64,000 bases of DNA, taken from assembly GCF_002127325.2 (NCBI RefSeq), contig NC_035439.2, positions 138,633,901 through 138,697,900 of the forward strand, written 5' to 3'. Below the pieces are notes generated by a model. It had not been told where the DNA came from and made no database searches. It worked only from the letters and a program-made list of their open reading frames with translations. Below, piece by piece: positions 22,353 to 32,127 of the stretch (its first letter is position 1; each line of letters begins with the position of its first letter). The stretch comes from Helianthus annuus (taxonomy: Eukaryota > Streptophyta > Magnoliopsida > Asterales > Asteraceae). The position numbers and the translations under genes were made by a program.

Positions 22353-23291
22353 ATGCCACCAAGATTTCTTCGCGGACGAGGCAAGACCCCTGTCACGGGT
22401 CACGACCACGAAGCCGGGCCTTCGCACCGGCGTACCCCGTCCATTACCATGAGCACTAGTCCACAAGAGCCGTGGAGGCTCTATGTTGAACCCGGGAGAC
22501 GGTCAGTTTCCCTCAGCTCTTCACCTTCTTACCAGCACTCCTTTGGGCCTCAATCGGAAAACGAGCCCAACGAACAACCAGCCTCTTTCATACCATTACA
22601 GAGATCCAACTCCCACCATTCCTTTGGTGACCCAACCCCAGTTTTCCAAAGCCGATTCAATCCGGCCAACATTTTTCCAGAACCTGGAGGCTTTAACCCA
22701 CTCGGACCGGAAGACCACTTCTCTGGGGAAAACGACATGGACGAGGATACTGATCCAATGGAGCCTGCTACAGGAACGCCGAACCACCCCATCGAAATCT
22801 CGGATGGGTCATCTTTCCAGGGATCACCATACCGCGGTCCGGATAGTTATCAAGAGAGGTTCAAGCAGTGGGACTGGTACTTTACGCCCTCTGAGCACTC
22901 GTCCCCGTATCAACAACAACAGCAGCAACAGCAGCAGCAAGATCCTTCTGAGGATCAATGGTTTGTGGCAGTCACCCCGCCACCACCACCACCAGTGGAA
23001 CAACAGCCGCCTCCGGAGCCGCCGAGGCGGAGGAGGTCGAACGCACGGATGTCCGTGCGAGGGGGTGTCCGCATCAGCACACCCCAACCATCAAGTGGCA
23101 GCCATTATCCGCCACTTCAGGAGGAAGAGGAAGAACCACAGATGGGGGTTCCATCAAACCCCATTCCAGATGTTAACTCAGTGCCTGAGGCGCCTCCGTT
23201 GGGTTTTGACAACCCAATTCCTGCTTATTCTGCGGCATACAACCCGTTTGAAATGCCGGGTCACAACAGCTTTAACTATGCCAACGTGGAC
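22353..23291 (+). pseudogene. T1 extra reading frame (aORF), 5' part
   Basis: Begins MPPRFLRGRG; the start was chosen because it aligns with the intact T2 copy starting at 51982. The product is Pro-, Ser- and Gln-rich with no recognised domain and is probably disordered. Blocks shared with T2 are SYQHSFGPQSEN, HPIEISDGSSF, GPDSYQ, PPRRRRSNARM and HYPPLQEE. A run of about ten Gln is unique to this copy (about 22911-22940). The frame lies between the primer site and gag, where most chromoviruses have no gene. It is cut at 23291 by the Athila/Tat-like element (duplicated target TGGAC) and resumes at 28692. The function is unknown; see the T2 entry. Confidence 0.8.
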
Positions 23292-24550
23292 TGACGTGAT
23301 GTCATGGTCACAATCAAATTTAATCCCAATAACAACTAAATAGATAGCGGTAAGTGGGTATCGAACACAGGGAGTTTGTGGAATATGTGCTATCTCGATG
23401 TATGTCTAACTTCACTAAAGCAAACTAAATTGAAAGAAAAATAAATTCAAGAGTGGGTTTGATTGGTTTATTTTTAAACTAAGATTAACTAATTAAATTG
23501 CAAAAGAAAAGTTTTGGTTGTAAACAATTAGAGACGAGTGACCATCTTTAGTTTCCAGTTTGCTTCAACATTTGTGCTATCATTCACTAGAAAGAACTAC
23601 ATAGACATAGTTCATGTGCAATTACTTGTTGTGATGAAAGGGAACTAAGTACTCAGATTCCTAGAACGTGAGGTTGTTACCCGATGACCAATTGACCCTT
23701 ACCCGATCCTAGTTCTACCCATGATATCTCGATTGCCAACGACACCAAGAACGTATGGTTTCAAAATAGAATAATCATAAGCATCAACAATTTACAAACA
23801 AATAAGAACACACCATGATAAATAAAACATAAATTCAATTTATCATTCTAGAAATATGAAGTCAAGCACAATTGTCTCTACAAACCTTCAACTAAAGATG
23901 ACCATAAAGAGTTTAGCCATTCATGACTTGAACAACCATCCCCCACCAAGTCTCCATGTTCATGTGAATCAAAAAACACCAACAAATTGTTTAGAGATTG
24001 TTTTGAACCAAGAAAAACAAGCCAAAATCGCCCAAGAAGTGCTCCAAAACGGTTGGGAATGATTGGATGATGAAAAGGCACCATAAACAACCTTAAATGA
24101 GGGAGTTACAAGTTTCACGTCAGTCTCCACCGTAAGCTACGGTGGCCACCGTAGCTTACGGTGGCTTGAAATGGCCTACGGTGGGTTAAAACTGGCTTAC
24201 GGTGACAATTTTTGTCAGTCGGCGCCGTAAGCTACGGCCCTTGCCGTAGCTTACGGTAGGCTTCAACCTAAAAACTTGTTTTCAGCATAACTTTTTCGTT
24301 TCAACTCCCTTTTCTTCACCGTTTTCGCCTACGTTCTCGTAATTTCATCCTCTATCATGTGATATTATTAGTTCTTCCATTCCAATATTTTATTTTTTAT
24401 TGATGCTCCAAATTACTTCCATTTTAAGCTCCATTTGCACCTGCACGTCCAAACAACTAGTAGTTACCAAGTTCAAACAATTAAACGTGTAAAGCATGGG
24501 ATTTTAATCTTTTTAAGGCACTTAAGGGTTGTCCTACGGACCACCCGTCA
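23292..24550 (-). repeat. 3' LTR (element sense) of the Athila/Tat-like element
   Basis: 1259 bp. It holds a perfect 38-bp palindrome at 24127-24164 (arms CCACCGTAAGCTACGGTGG) and a hairpin at 24225-24256 (CCGTAAGCTACGGC and its complement). A 68-codon plus-strand frame occurs in both LTRs but has no recognisable family. Confidence 0.94.
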
Positions 24551-24562
24551 CATCCCCACACT
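24551..24562 (-). promoter_or_regulatory. Polypurine tract of the Athila/Tat-like element
   Basis: On the minus strand AGTGTGGGGATG directly precedes the LTR start TGACGGG. This is the usual Athila/Tat form. Confidence 0.8.
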
Positions 24563-26239
24563 TACCCGTTGCTTGTCCCAAGCAACTCATTGACTAACCA
24601 TTTCAAAACCACAAGCGATCAACATGCAAACCAAGCTAAAATGTACCGTCCTTTTACAAACTTTTTATCATACCACAAGACACACCCCTCACAAAAACTC
24701 TCGGTGACAAGTAGTATTAGCAACATTATGCTAAAACGCTCAATGCAAGTGTGTGATTGTGCGACAATAAGCTTGTATACAAATCAAGTTTCCTCCTATC
24801 AAATATCTAGCATGCTTATGAATCAAAAGGACTTAGGGGTTATAACGGGGCTATGTGTAAAGGCAGGAAAATGGTGGGATATATATGCAAGAGCTAATTG
24901 ATTTGACCCGGTTTTTATTTCTACTACTAAACAAAGCAAACATCAACTATATACACAACTTCTTCGACATTCTCAACTACTATTGCAACTAAATACTTCT
25001 TTTTTTTGTATTTTTCTCATACTTTTCTCTTTCTTTTTTTTTTCTTTTCTTTTTTTTCATTTTTTTCTCATAACACATAAAACTCAACAATATATACAAG
25101 AACATCAACAATCACAAACTAAATTCCTAAACCGGGTCATCTCAATAGGTAAAGTTTTTTTTTTTTTTTTTTGTAAGAAGTAGGTTTGGGTCACAACCGA
25201 ATAGTATAAGGCCCAAACATGGCTTTCTAAAGACCAAACCCCCACCCCTCACAATCCAAGCTCATATATGTAACGTATGAGGTCCAACCCCCAATTCCCA
25301 CACTCTCACACATCTAGACGAGGCTACCTAAAAGTCCTCTATCATTTTCACAAGCATGCTAGGGTCACAACCGAATAGTATAAGGCCCAAACATGGCTTT
25401 CTAAAGACCAAACCCCCACCCCTCACAATCCAAGCTCATATATGTAACGTATGAGGTCCAACCCCCAATTCCCACACTCTCACACATCTAGACGAGGCTA
25501 CCTAAAAGTCCTCTATCATTTTCACAAGCATGCTAATCCTAGGCTTCAACAAGAATTCGTACACAAGTTCTATTAACACGATACACACACCGCCACTCAA
25601 AACAATGAAAGCATCATCTTTACTAATCATGTGTGGCTCAAACACTCACCAAGAAATGACTAGAAAGGGGTGTCGGTATGTCAAGTGAAACAATATCAAG
25701 TGCTCAAATTCCGATAATTTTTCGCTTGGTTCACAAATTTTAAAATTCTCAAAAATTTCCCCCCATCCCCACACTTGGGATACATTGTCCCAATGTATAG
25801 TTTTGAAGGGATGATCGCTTTTAACCAAGAACATTAGCTTTCGCTAATACTCTCAAATCCCAAATTTCTTTTTGTATTTTTTTATTATTTTTTTTTAAAA
25901 CACACCACCAACTAACACATCCCACCAAACAACAAACACATCAAAACACCACCCAACCGCCCAACCAAAAACTTAAACATGAATATATACAAAGGTGCAC
26001 AAAATGAGAACAAGACACGACCTGATTAGTAAATCAGCAGTGTTGGTAGTGATGCATCTGCGGTAATCAGACCGGTTCATGAACATCTCTTGGATTCGCC
26101 GATATCTCAACGGGGATGTTACCAAACATCCCCACACTTGAATTATTGCATCTGCGAGGGTTGAAACGTAATAACCTGCCAAAACACAAACACAACACCA
26201 AACAAAGCAAAACAAAACACAAATACAATACTCTACATC
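24563..26239 (-). other. Non-coding 3' interior of the Athila/Tat-like element
   Basis: Low-complexity and repeat-rich sequence: pyrimidine/T-rich runs near 24990-25070 and 25150-25172, a tandem duplication at 25188-25535, and poly-T near 25870-25895. No coding sequence is supported. A 110-codon plus-strand frame at 24569 is antisense to the element and unlike any protein I know. Confidence 0.6.
25188..25535. repeat. 174-bp tandem duplication
   Basis: Two units start at 25188 and 25362 with GGGTCACAACCGAATAG and are identical or nearly so by eye, implying a very recent duplication inside the Athila/Tat-like element. Confidence 0.9.
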
Positions 26240-26257
26240 CTCGGGCTGCCTCCCGAG
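26240..26257 (-). other. Conserved-type stem-loop downstream of the sense frame
   Basis: Minus strand CTCGGGAGGCAGCCCGAG: a 6-bp stem with a GAGGCA-containing loop. GGGAGGCAACCC-type hairpins are common downstream of the coding region in plant Athila/Tat elements. The role is unknown. Confidence 0.6.
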
Positions 26258-26302
26258 AGCGCTAAGTTTAAAGGTCTTCAGCCAGACCATACCTGATATT
26301 CG

Positions 26303-27295
26303 TTATGGTTGTCTTAATGCACACTTACCCGCAACATCTCCAACAAATGCCCGGAAATTTACATGCCATCTCCATAGATTTGTCAGTATATTTGGCATGT
26401 TAAAGCTGCTCCTACGAGCTTTGCTAGTCCACTTCATGACATATACCTTAATGTCTGGTAGTTTCACACTTCTCATCTTATTCCTCGAACCCTCTTCCCC
26501 ACACTTGTTAATTTGAATCATTGATATGGGAAGAGGTTCGGTACACATATCCATCCCATCAGCCTGCTCTACCTCATAATCTGCACACATCATCTGATCT
26601 ATAAGTGACTCTTCATCAGATAAAGGACTCATTGGTGTGGTATTATCCTCCACAACCTCCTCCTTCATGTGAGAATAATCTCTAATATCGTCAGGTAATG
26701 GTGAAAGGCGTTCTTCTATCTCTATCTTCAATTTTAAAGTATGACACTTAGAAACTAAGCAGTTGATTCGGTCTTCATCGGACAGGTTGGGTGTTGCTAA
26801 ATATTGCTCGAGTTTGGACAAAGTTACTTCCAATACAGCAAGCTCTTTTTCCTCCTCGGTCTCATAAACATAAACACCCTCGGGCTCAGAATATTCTTCG
26901 GGATGATATTGTCGATATCCCTGATACGGTCTATAGATGCGCGCTTCCATCATCTTTTTATTCCAATACTTTGGGTTTTCTGAATACACCGTGCACACAT
27001 CATAATCATAAGTGTGATCGCGACCGCAACAAAAACATAGACTATCCATCCTTGCCTCATAATAAACTTCCTCGTCCCGATCGTATCCATATGAATAATA
27101 GTCATCCTCCATTTCTGATTCATAATCGTCAACGTATGATGGAGGTGGAAGCTGTGAAACATAAGACACCGGTTTTCCATGTGCCCTCCTGTAGTGAGCC
27201 TCGTGGCAACCAATACATGGATGTCGTGGACCCCCGCACAATCTACACGTAAATAAGCTGAAATTTGTGTAATGCCCTGTCATCCTGCACAACAC
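26303..27295 (-). CDS. Athila/Tat-like element: 330-codon acidic protein with cysteine knuckles
   Basis: This is the only sizeable frame in the element's sense orientation. It starts about 110 bases after the primer site, where gag normally begins. Residues about 18-33 (CRLCGGPRHPCIGCHEAH) and 87-101 (CFCCGRDHTYDYDVC) resemble the CX2CGGxH..C knuckles of Athila-type gag, but the spacing is irregular. The middle is Tyr-, Asp- and Glu-rich (YESEMEDDYYSYGYDRDEE), and residues about 165-215 form a likely helical segment. No capsid core, protease or RT is present. It may be a reduced gag that helps RNA packaging, or an unrelated accessory protein; I cannot decide. The frame is intact over 330 codons, so recent selection or a young copy is plausible. 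Confidence 0.6.
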   Translation of the reverse strand: MLCRMTGHYTNFSLFTCRLCGGPRHPCIGCHEAHYRRAHGKPVSYVSQLPPPSYVDDYESEMEDDYYSYGYDRDEEVYYEARMDSLCFCCGRDHTYDYDVCTVYSENPKYWNKKMMEARIYRPYQGYRQYHPEEYSEPEGVYVYETEEEKELAVLEVTLSKLEQYLATPNLSDEDRINCLVSKCHTLKLKIEIEERLSPLPDDIRDYSHMKEEVVEDNTTPMSPLSDEESLIDQMMCADYEVEQADGMDMCTEPLPISMIQINKCGEEGSRNKMRSVKLPDIKVYVMKWTSKARRSSFNMPNILTNLWRWHVNFRAFVGDVAGKCALRQP

Positions 27296-27404
27296 AACTC
27301 AACTACCAAGTGTAAATCATGAACATAAAAGAAATCTTTTTGGTTTTTTTTTAATTAATTTTTTTTTCAAACTAATACACAAGATAACACACGTTGCGCA
27401 CTAC

Positions 27405-27422
27405 TCCCCGGCAACGGCGCCA
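27405..27422 (-). promoter_or_regulatory. Primer binding site of the Athila/Tat-like element
   Basis: Minus strand TGGCGCCGTTGCCGGGGA lies five bases inside the right-hand LTR. It is the hallmark primer site of Athila/Tat elements, different from the initiator-Met site of the chromoviruses here. Confidence 0.88.
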
Positions 27423-27427
27423 AAATT

Positions 27428-28686
27428 TGACGTGATGTCGTGGTCACAATCAAATTTAATCCCAATAACAACTAAAAAGATAGCGGTAAGTGGGTATCGA
27501 ACACAGGGAGTTTGTGGAATATGTGCTATCTCGATGTATGTCTAACTTCACTAAAGCAAACTAAATTGAAAGAAAAATAAATTCAAGAGTGGGTTTGATT
27601 GGTTTATTTTTAAACTAAGATTAACTAATTAAATTGCAAAAGAAAAGTTTTGGTTGTAAACAATTAGAGACGAGTGACCATCTTTAGTTTCCGGTTTGCT
27701 TCAACATTTGTGCTACCATTCACTAGAAAGAACTACATAGACATAGTTCATGAGAAATTACTTGTTGTGATGAAAGGGAACTAAGTACGCAGATTCCTAG
27801 AACGTGAGGTTGTTACCCGATGACCAATTGACCCTTACCCGATCCTAGTTCTACCCATGATATCTCGATTGCCAACGACACCAAGAACGTATGGTTTCAA
27901 AATAGAATAATCATAAGCATCAACAATTTACAAACAAATAAGAACACACCATGATAAATAAAACATAAATTCAATTTACCATTCTAGAAATATGAAGTCA
28001 AGCACAATTGTCTCTACAAACCTTCAACTAAAGATGACCATAAAGAGTTTAGCCATTCATGACTTGAACAACCATCCCCCACCAAGTCTCCATGTTCATG
28101 TGAATCAAAAAACACCAACAAATTGTTTAGAGATTGTTTTGAACCAAGAAAAACAAGCCAAAATCGCCCAAGAAGTGCTCCAAAACGGTTGGGAATGATT
28201 GGATAATGAAAAGGCACCATAAACAACCTTAAATGAGGGAGTTACAAGTTTCACGTCAGTCTCCACCGTAAGCTACGGTGGCCACCGTAGCTTACGGTGG
28301 CTTGAAATGGCCTACGGTGGGTTAAAACTGGCTTACGGTGACAATTTTTGTCAGTCGGCGCCGTAAGCTACGGCCCTTGCCGTAGCTTACGGTAGGCTTC
28401 AACCTAAAAACTTGTTTTCAGCATAACTTTTTCGTTTCAACTCCGTTTTCTTCACCGTTTTCGCCTACGTACTCGTAATTTCATCCTCTATCATGTGATA
28501 TTATTAGTTCTTCCATTCCAGTATTTTATTTTTTATTGATGCTCCAAATTACTTCCCTTTTAAGCTCCATTTGCACCTGCACGTCCAAACAACTAGTAGT
28601 TACCAAGTTCAAACAATTAAACGTGTAAAGCATGGGATTTTAATCTTTTTAAGGCACTTAAGGGTTGTCCTACGGACCACCCGTCA
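27428..28686 (-). repeat. 5' LTR (element sense) of the Athila/Tat-like element
   Basis: 1259 bp, the same length as the partner. The same palindrome lies at 28263-28300. It is followed by the TGGAC duplication, after which T1's extra frame resumes. Confidence 0.94.
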
Positions 28687-28691
28687 TGGAC

Positions 28692-28976
28692 CCATATTAG
28701 GAGGCTTGGGATTACAACGCTCGACACCCTGAAGGGCCCTATGGTGGTCCTTGGACTACCGGGTACCCTCCGTATGTGTTCCAGCAGCCACCACCTCCTC
28801 AGCCGTTGTACCAGCCGCCGCAGCCACAGCTTATCCCGCCGGAGCGTCAGCAGGAGGTTCTTGATAGGTTGAACCTGGTCGAACGAGAAGTTCGAGAAGA
28901 CCGCAGAGAGCGGCAAGGCTTCTTCAAGGGTCTGTCAGACTTACTAAAGGGGAAGTCCAAGAGGAGGGGTCACTGA
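28692..28976 (+). pseudogene. T1 extra reading frame (aORF), 3' part
   Basis: It continues the frame cut at 23291. A TAG lies two codons after the junction, so the frame was broken independently of the insertion. The rest aligns with the T2 product: YNARHPEGPYGG, then a Pro/Gln-rich tract (QQPPPPQPLYQPPQPQ), a charged predicted coiled coil (RQQEVLDRLNLVEREVREDR) and a basic end (GLSDLLKGKSKRRGH). The conserved helical and basic C terminus, in contrast to the variable middle, suggests the C terminus is the functional part. Confidence 0.8.
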
Positions 28977-29008
28977 AGACCTTGTTGTTTGTTGCTTAGT
29001 TGTAATCA

Positions 29009-29182
29009 GTCCCTGCGTGGACTTGTTGTTTCTGTATTCAGCTCCTGCGCGAGCTTGTCTTTTGTATTCTGCCCGTGCGTGGGCATGTCTTTCAGTTAAC
29101 CCCTGCGTGGGTTTGTTTGTTGTTTGTTAGAGTGTTTTTCGCCCCTGCGTGGGCATGTTATTTATAGAAGTCCCGTTTAGGG
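29009..29182 (+). repeat. T1 array of five covarying mini-hairpins after the extra frame
   Basis: Five 14-nt inverted repeats begin 33 bases after the stop: GTCCCTGCGTGGAC (29009), GCTCCTGCGCGAGC (29041), GCCCGTGCGTGGGC (29071), ACCCCTGCGTGGGT (29099) and GCCCCTGCGTGGGC (29141). The 4-bp stems differ but all pair perfectly, and the 6-nt loop is CTGCGT or one change from it. Spacers are T/G-rich. A CCCGTTTAGGG segment (29172-29182) closes the array and is also found in T2. Preserved pairing under sequence change points to an RNA or DNA structure of unknown function. Confidence 0.75.
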
Positions 29183-30010
29183 CAAGTACTGTATTGTTGA
29201 ATCTTTATTTAGTGAAATGTTGCATTTAAATTTTAATGATTATTGCTATAAATAAGTATATGAATGAACTTAAAATAAAAGGGTAAAAATGAAAATAACA
29301 TTTCATAAAGTAAAGAAGACCTACCATTAATATAAAATGGCAAAATCTAAAAAGGGACAAGACCTAGCCACATGTCATTTTAAGACAATGCCAAGATGGT
29401 ATCTCCATAATTAGCTTCAGGTCCATAATTAATGTCTCAACTTAGGATTGATCTACGTTATAAAGAGAATCTAAGGGGTAAAAGCCTAGCCACGTGTCGT
29501 TGCAGACATGGCCAAGATGGCAGAACCTGTCTAGAAGATTCCAAATTCTGTTAACATCTGTAAGTATGTTAACATAATGGGCAAATTGTGACATAATAAA
29601 AGTCACATGAGCCATCATTGAAAATTGGGTTAATTTGAAATTCCCTGTAAGTAAATGTCCATTCCCTGGGAATGAAGTGCCTACGGGTAATAATTATTGT
29701 CCTAGGGACTAAGGGACAGTTAGAGTCTGCAACTCACTGTCTAGAATAGGGTGATGAACTGTGATTCAAACCCTAATACCTTGATTCTGTAAGAATCCGG
29801 GTTATTGACTAACACTGTCCTTGTGACTAAGTTATATGTTAATTCTTAACTATAATATAGGGTTATAATGCAGACCCTGAATTTATGTTTAATTAATAAA
29901 TTAACCTGCAATGGCTATTTAAAACCATGGTTAATAAAATACATAAAATATTGTATTAGCTATTAAATAAAACCTTGCCCATTATTGTTTATATGTAGCA
30001 ATTGAAGCTA
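29183..30010 (+). other. T1 spacer between the extra frame and gag
   Basis: Non-coding but partly alignable with the T2 spacer: the AAGCCTAGCCACGTGTC / CCAAGATGGCAGAACCT block (present twice, near 29340-29400 and 29460-29530), CTGTTAACATCTGTAAG, and GTGCCTACGGG (one copy here, six in T2). It ends in a pyrimidine-rich TTTATATGTAG just before the gag ATG, which looks like a 3' splice site. Confidence 0.6.
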
Positions 30011-32127
30011 ATGGCGGGGTCGGATGAAGTGAATAGTCGTCAGGTGGGGAACCACGATAATGCAAAGATACAGTTAACTGGTGCGGAGTTGAAAGCACTG
30101 GTGGATGATGCGGTTACAAAGGCATTAGAAAGACAGTACAGTGAGTACAGTGGGACCCACAGTAGAACCCTGTCTACACCGCATAATAAGCCTAAGACTC
30201 ATTCTGAGGCTCACAGCAAGCCGCCTTCTGTCCAACCCAAGTCTAAAAAGGAGGAATCCAAGAAGGAGGATTCCAAGAAGGATGATGATAGACACTCTTC
30301 GAATGAGAATGATAACCATTCCAAGAAGATTGTGCTTTATGATGCCCCACGTGCCAAAGGTTGCACGTATAAATACTTTGTGTCTTGTAAACCCCGGGAT
30401 TTCACTGGGGAGAAGGGGGCAGTGGACTGTATGACTTGGCTTGATGAGATGGAGACAGTAGTGGATATAAGTGGCTGTGCTGAAAGAGATATTGTGAAGT
30501 TCATGACACAATCCTTTAAAGGTGATGCACTTCAATGGTGGAAGTCGCTGATTCAAGCCACTGGAAAGATACCGCTATACAACATGTCTTGGGAACAATT
30601 TGTTGCCCTAATCAAGGAGAATTATTGCCCACAGCACGAGGTCGAGGGAATAGAGTCTGATTTCCTGTCTCTGGTTATGAAGAACCTAGACTGCCAGGCT
30701 TACCTCACAACCTTCAATACCTTGTCGAGGCTGGTTCCCTATCTTGTAACACCTGAACCAAAGAGGATAGCCCGTTTCATTGGGGGTCTGGCCCCAGAAA
30801 TTAAATCAAGCGTCAAGGCCTCTCGGCCCACTACTTTTCGATCAGTGGTTGACCTATCTCTGTTCCTTACAAAAGACGCAGTTAGACAGAGATCACTGAG
30901 GGCCGCAGATGCCGAGAAACGAAAACGCGAAGATGATGGTTCGCGACGCCCAGATAAGAAGCGGAAGGGCAATGACGACCACAAGAAAGGGTCGGGATCC
31001 AAGAAAGGAGATCAACAGTCGGGCAAAAAGCCCAGGTGCAAGGTTTGTAGGAAGCACCATTTCGGGAAATGTAGGCAGGAGTCTAGGTCCCAATCTCAGC
31101 AGAAACTATGTGGGATTTGCAAGTCCCCGGATCATAAGGCATTAGATTGCAAGAAACTTAAGGATGCCACCTGCTTCAATTGTAATGAGAAGGGAAATAT
31201 TAGACCCAACTTCCCGAAGCTTGCCAAGAAAACAGAAGAGGGAAAGAAGACTAATGCAAGGGTCTTCCGCATGGATGCAAAGGAGGCTATACAGGATGAT
31301 AATGTTATAACAGGTACTTTTCTCATTAATGATGTCTACGCAAGGGTTTTGTTTGACTCTGGGGCGGATAGGTCCTTTGTAGATAATAAGTTCTGTGAAC
31401 TGTTGAAATTACCTGTTAAAATCCTAAGTATGAAATATGAAGTGGAATTAGCTGATGGATCAATAGAAACAGTTTCGACTGTATTAGAAGGATGTGTCCT
31501 ATCCATTAGGAACCACTCTTTTCCTTTGTCCTTGTTACCCTTTAAGCTAGCTGGTTTTGATGTAGTAATAGGGATGGATTGGTTATCGCATAACCAAGCC
31601 CAGATAATGTGCAACAAGAAGCAGGTAGTAATCAAGACCCCATCTGGTGAGCCACTCACTATTCAGGGAGATACTCAACACGGGATGCCAGAGCGTGTGG
31701 CCATGCTTAAGGCATCCGGATGTACGAGTAGGGGTAGTGTCATTTATATGGCACGAGTAACCATTGACGAGAAGAAACCCAGGATCGAAGACATACCGGT
31801 CATTTCTGACTATCCCGAGGTTTTTCCGGAGGAACTACCTGATTTGCCACCAGATAGGCAGGTGGAATTTAGGATTGACATCATCCCCGGAGCTACACCA
31901 GTGGCCAGAGCACCGTATAGATTAGCACCAACGGAGATGAAGGAATTAAGGACACAGCTTGATGATTTGCTAGCTAAAGGCTTTATTAGACCTAGTTCAT
32001 CTCCATGGGGAGCGCCAATTCTGTTTGTCAAAAAGAAGGATGGATCAATGCGTCTATGCATTGATTACCGTGAGCTAAACAAGTTTACTATCAAGAACAG
32101 ATATCCTTTGCCTAGAATCGATGATTA
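30011..32127 (+). pseudogene. T1 gag-protease and RT start (frameshifted pol, part 1)
   Basis: The gag start [11 protein letters not shown] was chosen by alignment with T2. The gag core spans about residues 118-225 (from [14 protein letters not shown]). Three knuckles follow: [26 protein letters not shown], and a third ([14 protein letters not shown]) in which the His reads Asn and the last Cys reads Phe, so it cannot bind zinc. The protease active site is FDSGADRSF. No stop separates protease from RT, so gag-pro-pol is one frame. RT begins with [21 protein letters not shown] 1-bp deletion near 32127, relative to T2, breaks the frame within the PRIDD motif region. Confidence 0.92.

Larger units (their letters stand above)
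23292..28686 (-). mobile_element. Non-autonomous Athila/Tat-like LTR element, minus strand
   Basis: Two 1259-bp LTRs with TGACG...CGTCA ends and exact duplication TGGAC (23287-23291, 28687-28691). The minus orientation follows from the TGGCGCCGTTGCCGGGGA primer site beside the right LTR and the AGTGTGGGGATG polypurine tract beside the left LTR, both typical of Athila/Tat elements. The 2.9-kb interior has no protease, RT or integrase, only one sizeable sense frame (330 codons) with knuckle-like motifs. It therefore needs proteins from an autonomous relative. LTRs differ at about 13 positions by eye (1%). Confidence 0.9.

Noticed and set aside
23856..24062. 68-codon plus-strand frame in both Athila/Tat-like LTRs
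   Set aside because: It is antisense to the element, lies inside the LTR, and has no domain or good start context.
24990..25172. T-rich runs as terminators or poly(A) signals
   Set aside because: They are low-complexity runs in the non-coding interior of a minus-strand element. Nothing ties them to transcript ends.
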